Positions 45,168 to 53,149 of a stretch of 64,000 nucleotides of DNA are shown here, one piece after another; positions within the stretch are counted from its first letter, which is position 1; every line of letters begins with the position of its first letter. Position numbers and translations under genes: made by a program. Source of the DNA: Curvibacter cyanobacteriorum. Its GTDB lineage: Bacteria > Pseudomonadota > Gammaproteobacteria > Burkholderiales > Burkholderiaceae_C. The DNA lies in the NCBI RefSeq assembly GCF_028649475.1, contig NZ_JAQSIP010000008.1:1-64000 (forward strand). The letters are read 5' to 3'. Below the pieces are notes generated by a model that saw nothing but the letters and a program-made list of their open reading frames with translations, was not told the origin of the DNA and did no database searches.

Positions 45168-45685
45168 GCACCGCCCCGACCGACATCCGACTGCGGGAAA
45201 TTGAAAGCCGCGATCTCCCCTTCATCCACACCCTGCGCGAGCCCGAGGTGGTGGCCCACCTGGGCGCGGCCTTCCGCCATGTGTCGACCGAAACCGACGC
45301 CGAATGGCTCAACGCCTACCGCCGCCAGCGCGACCGCCAAGTGCGCCTGGTGATCGAACAAGGGACGGAGCCGATCGGAGTGTTCTACCTGCTGGGCATT
45401 GACTGGATCCACCGCAGCGCGGAGTTCGCCATGGCGCTGGCCCCCGGCGCGCGGGGCCGCGGCGCCGGCACCGAAGCCGCCCGCCAGGGCATCGCCCACG
45501 CCTTCCAGGACCTGAACCTGTCGCGCCTGCACCTCAGCGTGCTCAGCGACAACCTGGCCGCCAAGCGCCTCTACCAAAAAGTGGGCTTTGTCTGCGAAGG
45601 CATCCACCCGCAAAGCACCTGGAAGAACGGTGCCTGGAAGGACAGCGAAACCTGGGCGCTGCGCACTGCGGCGAGAGGCGCATGA
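45164..45685 (+). CDS. GNAT-family N-acetyltransferase
   Basis: A 173-residue RimJ/RimL-type acetyltransferase: IRLREIESRDLPFIHTLREP, GVFYLLGIDWIHRSAEFAMAL, the acetyl-CoA loop ARGRGAGTEAA, and LHLSVLSDNLAAKRLYQKVGF. The start ATG follows GAGGACAAGG and overlaps the PhyH stop. In sugar clusters this type usually N-acylates an amino sugar, for example the product of the VioA-like aminotransferase at 48154 (inference). Confidence 0.88.
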   Translation: MSTAPTDIRLREIESRDLPFIHTLREPEVVAHLGAAFRHVSTETDAEWLNAYRRQRDRQVRLVIEQGTEPIGVFYLLGIDWIHRSAEFAMALAPGARGRGAGTEAARQGIAHAFQDLNLSRLHLSVLSDNLAAKRLYQKVGFVCEGIHPQSTWKNGAWKDSETWALRTAARGA

Positions 45686-46401
45686 AACGGGTGGCGCTGA
45701 TGCAGCCGTACCTGTACCCCTACCTGGGGTACTTTCAGTTGATGCACCATGCCGATGTGTGGATCTCTCACGATGATGTGCAATACACCAAAGGCTGGTG
45801 CAACAAGAACCGCCTCTGGGACGGGCAGCAGCCCAAACACTTCAGCTTGCCCTTGAAGGCCGCCAGCAGCAAAGCCCTGATCAAGGACCGCCAGTTGGTG
45901 GACTTGAAGCAGTTCACCCGTCACCAGTTGGCCGATCTGCACCGGGTCTACCGCCATCATCCGTTTTTCGACGAAGTGCACGGCTACCTCAGTGCCCTCT
46001 GGCAACGCGAAGCCGAGGTGTCGCAGCTCAGCGCCTTCCTGCACCACACCCTGTTTGACCTGGCCCGTGGTCTGGGGCTGCAGTGCCAGTTCCTGGTGTC
46101 CAGCGACACCGGCTGGGGAGGCGAGCACCACGCCCAGGACCGGGTCCTGGCCATTTGCGAGCGCGCAGGCGCCAGCCACTACCTCAACGCACCGGGCGGG
46201 CGCGCGCTGTACGACCCGCAAGCCTTCGAGGCACGGGGCCTGCAACTGGGTTTTCTGAGGCCGGTGCTGCGGCCGTTCCCGCAAGCCCGTGGCGGGCAGG
46301 CTGATTTTGGTCTCTCCATCATCGACACGCTGTTCAACCTGGGTTTTGAGCAAACCCGCACCGAGGTCACCTTGGGAGCCATCGAATGGGTCACGCACTG
46401 A
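45682..46401 (+). CDS. WbqC-like family protein
   Basis: A 239-residue WbqC-family protein beginning MKRVALMQPYLYPYLGYFQL, followed by ISHDDVQYTKGWCNKNR, both diagnostic. WbqC proteins recur in O-antigen and flagellar glycan clusters next to amino-sugar genes; their reaction is not firmly established. It is translationally coupled to the GNAT (ATGA) and overlaps the next gene by 16 bases. Confidence 0.88.
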   Translation: MKRVALMQPYLYPYLGYFQLMHHADVWISHDDVQYTKGWCNKNRLWDGQQPKHFSLPLKAASSKALIKDRQLVDLKQFTRHQLADLHRVYRHHPFFDEVHGYLSALWQREAEVSQLSAFLHHTLFDLARGLGLQCQFLVSSDTGWGGEHHAQDRVLAICERAGASHYLNAPGGRALYDPQAFEARGLQLGFLRPVLRPFPQARGGQADFGLSIIDTLFNLGFEQTRTEVTLGAIEWVTH

Positions 46402-47396
46402 CGTCGGTGGGCGGCTTCCCAACCTGGCACGACCTCTCGCACCCGGGCCTGGACGTGGGCCATTGGGCCTACTCGGCCAGCCACGCCTTGCGCGACTACT
46501 TCAAGCACCAAGGTGTGCGCGTGGTGTGGTTGCCGGCGTTCTACTGCCCGGACACGGTGGACTTTCTGGCCCTGGACTTCAGCGTGCGCCGCTATGCCGC
46601 AGCGCAGCCGGCCCGGCCCGAGATCCCGGTCGTGGCCCAAGCGGGGGACGGCATCGTGCTCTACCCCCCTCTGGGCCAGACCACGGGCTGCCGCTGGCCC
46701 GCGTTGGCAGCCCTGCGCGAACGTGGGCTGCAGGCGGTGCTGGACCTTGTGCACGACTTGCATGCCGCCCCCCATTGGCATGCCCAGGGCTGGAACACCG
46801 TGGTCTCGTTCCGCAAGTTCTACCCCGTGCCCTGCGGTGCCCGGCTGCTGAGCGAGGCCCTGTCGCCCAACGCCGACCAGCTCGAGCGCGCGGTCCCGGA
46901 CAGCGAGCTCGACGCCGCCTGCCTGACCCTGCGACAACCCCGCACCGAGGGCTACGCCCGTTTCAAGCAGCATGAAGCCCAGCTGCACCGCCCCGAAGCG
47001 ACGCTGCCCGCCTGGGTGCCCAAGCTAGTGGCCAGCCTCGATGAGGCCGCATTCCGGCAAGCGCGGCAGACCGCCTACCAAGGCTTGCACCAGCAGCTCG
47101 GCCCGATCAACCAGTTCTTCGAGGCCACGGACTGTGCGCCTGCGCTGGGCCAAGCCCCGATTGCCTACCCCTTTTATCAAGCCGGGCTAGACAGCGCCGC
47201 GCTGCGCCAACGTCTGGCCGGTGAGGGCATTTTCATCCCCCACTTCTGGCCCGGCCTGGCGCCGGTGCCGGGCCCGTCGCCCTGGCAGGACAGCCTTTTG
47301 CTGCCCACGGGCCCCCTGCTCGGTGCGTCGCAACTGGACCGGCTGGTGGCCCAGTTGCGCGCCCTTCTCCCCACTTTCACCAAGGACTCCCCATGA
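46386..47396 (+). CDS. Divergent DegT-like (PLP fold) protein
   Basis: A 336-residue protein not confidently assigned. Segments such as VVWLPAFYCPDTV, AGDGIVLYPPLGQTTG, AVLDLVHDLHAAPHW and SFRKFYPVPCGARLLS follow the order of small-domain landmarks in fold-type I PLP aminotransferases; Lys144 in the SFRKF motif is where the Schiff-base lysine would sit. It is shorter than usual DegT proteins and lacks their other motifs, so it may be a degenerate or specialised member. The ATG has ribosome site GGGAG and overlaps wbqC-like; the downstream methyltransferase overlaps its stop (ATGA). Confidence 0.5.
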   Translation: MGHALTSVGGFPTWHDLSHPGLDVGHWAYSASHALRDYFKHQGVRVVWLPAFYCPDTVDFLALDFSVRRYAAAQPARPEIPVVAQAGDGIVLYPPLGQTTGCRWPALAALRERGLQAVLDLVHDLHAAPHWHAQGWNTVVSFRKFYPVPCGARLLSEALSPNADQLERAVPDSELDAACLTLRQPRTEGYARFKQHEAQLHRPEATLPAWVPKLVASLDEAAFRQARQTAYQGLHQQLGPINQFFEATDCAPALGQAPIAYPFYQAGLDSAALRQRLAGEGIFIPHFWPGLAPVPGPSPWQDSLLLPTGPLLGASQLDRLVAQLRALLPTFTKDSP

Positions 47397-48085
47397 CCCC
47401 CTACGCCTACGACTTTGACTGGATGATTCGCCGTGCCCTGATTCAGCGCTGGCGTCCGTTTCTCAAGCCCCAGGGAGCCTCACTTGAGGTGGGTTGCTAC
47501 ATGGGGGACATGACGGGCCTGCTGCTCGAAGAACTGGGGCAACTGGACGTGGCCGAGATGAACCCCGATTGGGCCCGTGCGGTGTCCGAGCGCCATGGCG
47601 ACAAAGTGACCCTCACGATCGGGAAGATCGAAGATCTGGTCACGGACAAGCGCTACGATCAGATCTTCCTGGTCCACACCCTCGAACACATCGACAACCC
47701 GGTCGAGGTGCTGCAGGCCCTGCGCCAACTGTTGACGCCCACGGGCCACCTGTTTGTGGCCGTGCCCAACGCGCTGGCCCTGTCGCGCCAACTGGCCGTG
47801 GGCATGGGCCTGATCAGCCACCCCGAGGCGGTGACCGAGGCGGAAAAGGTGCATGGCCACTGGCGCACCTACACCCAGCAAACCCTCAACGCGGACCTGC
47901 ACGCAGCCGGCTTGGTGAACCGGGCCGAGGGCGGGGTGATCCTCAAGACCCTGTCCAACGGGCAGTTCGACAAAGCCCTGGCCAGCGACATCGTGAGCAA
48001 GGAATACGTGGCCGCCTGCGACCAGCTGAGCCTGCAATACCCGGAGTTGTCGGCTTCGGTGTACAGCGTCTGCGGCCAGGCCTAA
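47393..48085 (+). CDS. Class I SAM-dependent methyltransferase
   Basis: A 230-residue methyltransferase with SLEVGCYMGDMTGLLLEEL (SAM loop), VAEMNPDWARAV, IFLVHTLEHIDNP and LTPTGHLFVAVPNA. This UbiG-like type often O- or N-methylates sugars or small metabolites. It ends the plus-strand tailoring series (PhyH, GNAT, WbqC, DegT-like, methyltransferase), all overlapping, so they are very likely one operon. Ribosome site AAGGA. Confidence 0.85.
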   Translation: MTPYAYDFDWMIRRALIQRWRPFLKPQGASLEVGCYMGDMTGLLLEELGQLDVAEMNPDWARAVSERHGDKVTLTIGKIEDLVTDKRYDQIFLVHTLEHIDNPVEVLQALRQLLTPTGHLFVAVPNALALSRQLAVGMGLISHPEAVTEAEKVHGHWRTYTQQTLNADLHAAGLVNRAEGGVILKTLSNGQFDKALASDIVSKEYVAACDQLSLQYPELSASVYSVCGQA

Positions 48086-48092
48086 CCCCCCA

Positions 48093-48111
48093 GGGCCCGT
48101 GCAGCGGGCCC
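48093..48111. terminator. GC-rich hairpin between convergent methyltransferase and aminotransferase genes
   Basis: GGGCCCG-TGCAG-CGGGCCC, a perfect seven-base stem in the 68-base gap of two convergent genes, followed by a second hairpin CGGGC-GGTCG-GCCCG. No T run on either strand, so termination efficiency is doubtful. Confidence 0.4.
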
Positions 48112-48153
48112 CCCCGGGCGGTCGGCCCGCCTGGGCCGCAAGCGATCAAGCGA

Positions 48154-49284
48154 TCAGGTGGCCCGTGTCAATGACTGGGCCCGGCGCACGATGTCGACCA
48201 CCTGGTGCACGGTGTCCAAAGGCAGATCCGGGTAGATCGGCAGGCACAGGATCCGGCTCGACGCGAAATGCGCGCGCGGCAGGTTGCTGGGGCTGGCCGA
48301 GGGCAGGCCCCGGTACATCGAGAACTCGCTGATCAAGGGGTAAAAATACCGCCGTGCATGGATGTTGTGCGCCAGCAGCAGGTTGTAAAGCTCGTCGCGG
48401 CTGATCGGATAGTGCTCCTCCAGCAGGATCGGGAAGTAGGCGTAGTTGGCCCGCAACTCGTCGCGCCCCGACACGCAGCGCACCCCGGGCACGTCGGCCA
48501 GGGCCTGCCGGTACACCGCATCAATCTCCTGGCGCTTGGCCAGCGCACCGTCAATGTGCTTCAACTGCAGCAAGCCCAGCGCGGCATTGAACTCACTCAT
48601 CTTGCCGTTGATGCCGGTGGCTACCACCGCCGTCTCGTTGGCGTAGCCAAAGTTCTTCAGGAAGTCGATGCGCTCCTTGCTCTTGAGGTCGCGGCAAATG
48701 ATGGCACCGCCCTCAAAGGTGTTGAAGACCTTGGTGGCGTGGAAGCTCAGGATCGACAGGTCCCCGTGGTTGAGCACACTGCCGCAATGGCATTGGACGC
48801 CGAAGGCATGGGCCGCGTCGTAGATCACCCGAAGGTTGTACATGTCGGCGATCTTCTCGATCGCCTCCACATCGCAAGGGTGGCCATAGCAATGCACCGG
48901 CAGGATGGCCGTGGTTTGCGGGGTGATGGCGGCCTCGATCTTGGCCGGGTCCATGTTGAGGGTGACCGGGTCGATGTCCACAAACACAGGCTTGATACCG
49001 TTCCACAACAGCGAGTGCGCGGTGGCCACGAAGGAATACGGCGTGGTGATCACCTCGCCCGTGATCCGCAAGGCCTGCAGGGCGGTGACCAGGGCGATGG
49101 TGGCGTTGGTGAACAGCGCCACATGGGGCACCTCCAGGTACTCGGCCAGGGCCACCTCAAACTGCTTGTGAAACGGCCCGCCATTGGTCAGTTGCCCGCT
49201 GCTCCAGACCTTTTCCAGGTACGGAATGAACTCCTCCAGTGGCGGCAGGTAGGGCTTGGTGACGTAGGTTTTCTCGTTGTTCAT
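48154..49284 (-). CDS. VioA-like DegT/DnrJ/EryC1/StrS aminotransferase
   Basis: PLP-dependent sugar aminotransferase of 376 residues. Schiff-base Lys185 is in SFHATKVFNTFEGG; ALFTNATIALVTALQALRI, TPYSFVATAHSLLWNGI, VFVDIDPVTLNMDP and YDAAHAFGV match the subfamily of dTDP-4-amino-4,6-dideoxyglucose (viosamine) transaminases such as VioA. VioA is a known component of Pseudomonas syringae flagellin glycan synthesis, where modified viosamine caps the glycan. The start ATG at 49284 begins MNNEKTYVTKPYLPP; a start at 49335 would add 17 atypical residues. It is the only island gene on minus, so it has its own promoter. Confidence 0.85.
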   Translation of the reverse strand: MNNEKTYVTKPYLPPLEEFIPYLEKVWSSGQLTNGGPFHKQFEVALAEYLEVPHVALFTNATIALVTALQALRITGEVITTPYSFVATAHSLLWNGIKPVFVDIDPVTLNMDPAKIEAAITPQTTAILPVHCYGHPCDVEAIEKIADMYNLRVIYDAAHAFGVQCHCGSVLNHGDLSILSFHATKVFNTFEGGAIICRDLKSKERIDFLKNFGYANETAVVATGINGKMSEFNAALGLLQLKHIDGALAKRQEIDAVYRQALADVPGVRCVSGRDELRANYAYFPILLEEHYPISRDELYNLLLAHNIHARRYFYPLISEFSMYRGLPSASPSNLPRAHFASSRILCLPIYPDLPLDTVHQVVDIVRRAQSLTRAT

Positions 49285-49596
49285 GGCTGCACCGATCGGG
49301 TTGCGGCGCTCGGTCCCTTGCGGCCAATCGCCCATGACTTGACTGTGCCAGTTCCCAGCGGACTTGACCAGCCAACAAACGGTCGAACAAACGACACAAA
49401 GCCCGCCATTTGCGCCGCCGCCTGCCCGCAGCAGTCCAGCCTCCAGGGCGACAGGTCGATGCCGAGTGCCAGCCCAAAGCGGGGATTACCCACCTTTCCC
49501 CCCTCTGTTGCCTGCACCAAGGCGAAAACGCAGCCGATACATTAAGGAACACGATTGAGGGGCCTGCGTGGCCCACGCCACCACAGGAGTAGCCCC
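49285..49596. other. Divergent aminotransferase / FkbM intergenic region
   Basis: No gene is visible. It contains CTCTGTTGCC (49503-49512) and GCCGATACATTAAGG (49533-49547), which are shared in order and spacing with the motA upstream region. The plus-strand leader ends with AGGAG before the FkbM ATG. Confidence 0.5.
49533..49547 (+). promoter_or_regulatory. GCCGATACATTAAGG element upstream of the FkbM gene
   Basis: The octamer GCCGATAC matches the FliA -10 consensus at seven of eight positions and lies about 60 bases before the FkbM start. No TAAA-type -35 is at the usual distance. A nearly identical element precedes motA (50744), suggesting both genes share a regulator. Confidence 0.45.
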
Positions 49597-50676
49597 ATGT
49601 TTTCTGCGCTTCCCGGCACCGTCCACGACTTTTATGCGTCCATTCTCTCGGCGTCGATCCAGGCGCTGAAGATGAACACCTTTTTCGACAACTTCGACAA
49701 GCAGCGCTACAACACCGACGGCGTCGACCGCGCCGGGGTGTTCGAAGTGGGCGAACGGGTGTTTTACTTCGACTGGTTCTTCCGCCACCACCCCGAGTTG
49801 TTCCGCGCCTATGCGGCACTGGACAACGACGACTCCAAGCTGCTGTACCTGTTCCTGATCAGCTACCGGCTGGCCGGGCACCACAGCGTCAAGATCCCGG
49901 TGGACTACCTGTTCAAGCCGCAGGAATACGAGGCTTACCAGGCGATCGAGCAAGGCGTGGAGAGCCAGCTTGCCCTGACCGGCATGTTCGGCAAGCTCAA
50001 GCACTACGACTTCCAGTACGAAGGCCACCAGTACAAGATCGACTGCCTGGGCCTCGAGTACTACCTGTTCCGCCGCCAGTACTTCTACGAGAAGAACGGC
50101 GTGGTGGTGGCCCCGCAAGCCGGCGACCATGTGATCGATGGCGGCGCCTGCACCGGCGACACCGCCCTGGTGTTCTCCAACGCGGTGGGCCCGACCGGCC
50201 GGGTGTACGCGTTTGACCCGGTGGCCGAGCACCTGGAGCTGATGCGGCACAACTGCCAGCAGTTCCCGCTGCCCAACGTGCAACCCATGCCGTATGGCCT
50301 GTCGAACCGCGACGTTGACTGCCCGCCCATCGTCGTCAACAAGTACTCGCCAGGCTTTCGCACCACCCACCAGCAGGTGCCGCTGCGCAGCATCGACAGC
50401 CTGGTGCGCTCGGGAGATGTGGCGCGCGTGGACTACATCAAGATGGACATCGAAGGCTCGGAGATGGATGCGCTGCGCGGCGCCCACGAAACCATCCAGC
50501 GCTTTCAGCCCAAGCTGGGCATTTCGCTCTACCACAACCCCAACGACCTGTTCGAAATCCTGCTCTACCTCAAGCTGACCTACCCGTTCTACCAGTTGTA
50601 CCTGGACCACTACACCATCCATCAGGAGGAAACGGTGCTGTATTGCATTGCACCGCAGCGCGTGGTGCAGGCCTGA
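49597..50676 (+). CDS. FkbM-family methyltransferase
   Basis: A 359-residue protein. The C-terminal half is an FkbM methyltransferase: DHVIDGGACTGDTALVF (SAM loop), VYAFDPVAEHLELM, RVDYIKMDIEGSEMDAL (motif typical of FkbM), ISLYHNPNDLFEI. The N-terminal 170 residues (AQTW-like helical, ending IDCLGLEYYLFRRQYFYE) are typical of larger FkbM proteins in polysaccharide or flagellin clusters. The family O-methylates sugars or polyketides. Ribosome site ACAGGAG. It is the last island gene, 165 bases before motA. Confidence 0.88.
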   Translation: MFSALPGTVHDFYASILSASIQALKMNTFFDNFDKQRYNTDGVDRAGVFEVGERVFYFDWFFRHHPELFRAYAALDNDDSKLLYLFLISYRLAGHHSVKIPVDYLFKPQEYEAYQAIEQGVESQLALTGMFGKLKHYDFQYEGHQYKIDCLGLEYYLFRRQYFYEKNGVVVAPQAGDHVIDGGACTGDTALVFSNAVGPTGRVYAFDPVAEHLELMRHNCQQFPLPNVQPMPYGLSNRDVDCPPIVVNKYSPGFRTTHQQVPLRSIDSLVRSGDVARVDYIKMDIEGSEMDALRGAHETIQRFQPKLGISLYHNPNDLFEILLYLKLTYPFYQLYLDHYTIHQEETVLYCIAPQRVVQA

Positions 50677-50743
50677 GGCGGCTCAAAGGTCGGGAAGAAA
50701 GGCCCCGTTTCCGCCTCTGTTGCCCCCCTTGCCCCAGCTGCAA

Positions 50744-50758
50744 TCCGATACATTTAGG
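50744..50758 (+). promoter_or_regulatory. TCCGATACATTTAGG element upstream of motA
   Basis: Thirteen of fourteen bases from CCGATACATT onward match the element upstream of the FkbM gene, and both are preceded 29-30 bases earlier by CTCTGTTGCC. It lies about 90 bases before motA. Likely promoter for motAB-cheYZ, perhaps FliA-dependent with a non-canonical -35. Confidence 0.5.
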
Positions 50759-50841
50759 GCTATCAGCTGCCCCGATGGCCCAGAGTCGTCGGGCGGCGCC
50801 CCGATCAACAGGCCCTGCCGAGCCCCAACCACTGACTCCGC

Positions 50842-51702
50842 ATGTTCGTCATCATTGGCTACGTCGTCTGCCTAGGCTGCATTTTTGGCGTCTACATTGT
50901 CCACGGCGGCAACATCAGCGTCATTTTGAAAGCCTTGCCGTTCGAGATGATCACCATCTTCGGCGGCGCGCTGGGCGCCTTCGTCGTGAACAACCAGCCC
51001 AAGGTGCTCAAGGCCACGCTCAAGGCCCTGCCCGACGCCTTGAAGGGCTCCAAGTACACCAAGGCGCGCTACATGGAGCTGCTCTCCATGTTGTACGAAA
51101 TCCTGCAGAAGGCCCGCAAGGAAGGCCTGATGGCGATCGAAAAAGATGTCGAATCGCCGCACGACTCCCCGATCTTCAGCAAATTCCCGGTCGTGGGCCA
51201 CGACCACCATGTGATCGAGTTCACCACCGATTACCTGCGAATGATGGTGTCCGGCAACCTCAACGCCCACGAGATCGAAGCCCTGATGGACAGCGAGATC
51301 GACACCCACCACGCCGAAGCGCACGCCCCGATCGCCGCGCTGGCGCGGCTGGCCGGTGCCCTGCCCGCATTCGGGATCGTGGCGGCCGTGTTGGGGGTGG
51401 TGAACACCATGGGCTCGGTGGGCCAACCCCCTGCCGTGCTGGGGGGCATGATCGGCTCGGCGCTGGTCGGGACCTTCCTCGGGATTTTGCTGGCTTACGG
51501 GGTGATGGAACCCTTGGGTGGTCTGCTCGAGCAAAAGATGGAAGACGCGGCCAAGGAGCTGCAATGCATCAAGACCACGCTGCTCGCCAGCATGCAGGGC
51601 TACAACCCGACCACCGCGATTGAGTTCGGTCGCAAGGTGCTGTTCTCCACCGACCGCCCCACCTTCTCCGAACTCGAAGCCCATGTGCGCGGCAAGAAGT
51701 AA
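50842..51702 (+). CDS. motA: Flagellar motor stator protein MotA
   Basis: Proton-driven stator subunit of 286 residues. The N-terminal helix FVIIGYVVCLGCIFGVYIV, the cytoplasmic loop with charged residues contacting FliG, and the two C-terminal helices with LPAFGIVAAVLGVVNTM (Pro at the torque-coupling position) are visible. No strong ribosome site precedes the ATG. motB follows after 49 bases. Confidence 0.96.
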   Translation: MFVIIGYVVCLGCIFGVYIVHGGNISVILKALPFEMITIFGGALGAFVVNNQPKVLKATLKALPDALKGSKYTKARYMELLSMLYEILQKARKEGLMAIEKDVESPHDSPIFSKFPVVGHDHHVIEFTTDYLRMMVSGNLNAHEIEALMDSEIDTHHAEAHAPIAALARLAGALPAFGIVAAVLGVVNTMGSVGQPPAVLGGMIGSALVGTFLGILLAYGVMEPLGGLLEQKMEDAAKELQCIKTTLLASMQGYNPTTAIEFGRKVLFSTDRPTFSELEAHVRGKK

Positions 51703-51751
51703 GCGCCCGTCCCTCTCTTTTTGCACGCAGGTTTAAGGCCCTTTCTTCACC

Positions 51752-52696
51752 ATGGCAGACGCCAAAAAGCTTCAGCCCATCATCATCAAGCGGGTCAAAA
51801 AAGGGGGCCACGCTGCGCACGGGGGTGCCTGGAAGATCGCTTACGCCGACTTCGTGACGGCCATGATGGCGTTCTTTCTGCTGATGTGGCTGCTGGGCTC
51901 CACCGCCAAGGGCGAGTTGCAGGGGATTGCCTCGTACTTTGCCTCGCCGATGAAGGTCGCCATGTCCGGGGGCTCGGGGGCTGGCAACAGCAACAGCATC
52001 ATCCCCGGTGGTGGCACCGACCTCAGCCGCTCGGTCGGCCAGGTCATGAAGGCGGACCGCACCGATGCCAAGGCGGTCGTCAAATCCAACCCCGAGGCCG
52101 TCAAGGCGGCCCTGGCCAAGCAGGACGCCAAGCGCATCCAGGCGCTCAAAGACAAGCTCGAGACGCTGATCACCGACAACGTCAAGCTCAACGAATACAA
52201 GTCGCAGATCCGCATGGAGATCACCCCTGACGGGCTGCAGATCCAGATCGTCGACGACCAGAACCGGCCCATGTTCGACAGTGGCAGTGCCCTGGTCAAG
52301 CCCTACATGCGCGACATCCTGCGCGAGATCGGCAACGCCCTCAACGGGGTCGAAAACCGCATCAGCCTGGCCGGACACACCGATGCGGCCCCTTATGGCA
52401 ACGGCGAGCGGGGCTACAGCAACTGGGAGCTGTCGGCCGACCGGGCCAACGCCTCGCGGCGCGAACTGGTGGCCGCCGGCATGCCCGACGAGAAACTCGC
52501 GCGGGTGGTCGGGTTGGCCGCCGTGGACCTGCTCGAGAAAGAGCGCCCCCGTGCGGCGAGCAATCGACGCATCAGCATCACCGTGATGACACGCGAGGCC
52601 GAAGAACGCTTGCTCGGATGGGCGAAAATGCCGGGCTACGCAACAGAAGCTGAGTTAGCCAAAGAAACTGAGGTTTTGACCGAAAAAAAACCTTAA
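51752..52696 (+). CDS. motB: Flagellar motor stator protein MotB
   Basis: Stator subunit anchoring to peptidoglycan. Basic N-terminus (IIIKRVKKGGHAAHGGAWK), single membrane helix with the proton-binding Asp in AYADFVTAMMAFFLLMWLL, a linker, and a C-terminal OmpA-like domain (ISLAGHTDAAPY, LSADRANASRRELV, NRRISITV). Length 314 residues, typical. The Asp and the absence of sodium-type sequence patterns suggest a proton motor (inference). Confidence 0.96.
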   Translation: MADAKKLQPIIIKRVKKGGHAAHGGAWKIAYADFVTAMMAFFLLMWLLGSTAKGELQGIASYFASPMKVAMSGGSGAGNSNSIIPGGGTDLSRSVGQVMKADRTDAKAVVKSNPEAVKAALAKQDAKRIQALKDKLETLITDNVKLNEYKSQIRMEITPDGLQIQIVDDQNRPMFDSGSALVKPYMRDILREIGNALNGVENRISLAGHTDAAPYGNGERGYSNWELSADRANASRRELVAAGMPDEKLARVVGLAAVDLLEKERPRAASNRRISITVMTREAEERLLGWAKMPGYATEAELAKETEVLTEKKP

Positions 52697-52755
52697 CATC
52701 AAGCTAGCGCTCCAATAGACTTTTACACAGAATTTCAAGATCGAAAGGGTCTCCT

Positions 52756-53142
52756 GTGGCAAACACCCTTCGCTTTCTGATCGTCGACGATTTCTCGACG
52801 ATGAGACGCATCGTACGGAACCTGCTCAAAGAAAGCGGATACACCGAAGCAGACGAAGCCGAAGACGGCGTGGCAGCTCTGAACAAGCTGCGCAACGGCC
52901 GTTTTGACTTTGTCGTCACCGACATCAACATGCCGAACATGAACGGCTTCCAGCTCTTGTCCGAGATCAAGGCCGACGAACGGCTCAAGCACCTGCCGGT
53001 GCTGATGGTCACGGCCGAAGCCCGCAAGGAAGACATCGTGGCGGCGGCTCAAGGCGGTGCGGCCGGCTACATCGTGAAGCCTTTCACCAAGGCCACGCTG
53101 GAGGAAAAGGTCGCCAACATCCTCAAGAAACTGGGTTTGTGA
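52756..53142 (+). CDS. cheY: Chemotaxis response regulator CheY
   Basis: Classical motor-binding CheY of 128 residues: [20 protein letters not shown], phosphoacceptor Asp in [13 protein letters not shown], Thr in VLMVTAEA and Lys in YIVKPFTKA. It starts at a GTG preceded by GAAAGGG. Its strong resemblance to enteric CheY and location beside cheZ mark it as the main switch ligand, in contrast to the CheY-like protein at 8358. Confidence 0.95.
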   Translation: MANTLRFLIVDDFSTMRRIVRNLLKESGYTEADEAEDGVAALNKLRNGRFDFVVTDINMPNMNGFQLLSEIKADERLKHLPVLMVTAEARKEDIVAAAQGGAAGYIVKPFTKATLEEKVANILKKLGL

Positions 53143-53149
53143 GGCCACC

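Noticed and set aside
27896-50676. O-antigen or capsule cluster
   Set aside because: No flippase, polymerase, ABC exporter, chain-length regulator, ligase or initiating transferase was found, and the block is bracketed by flagellin and motA.
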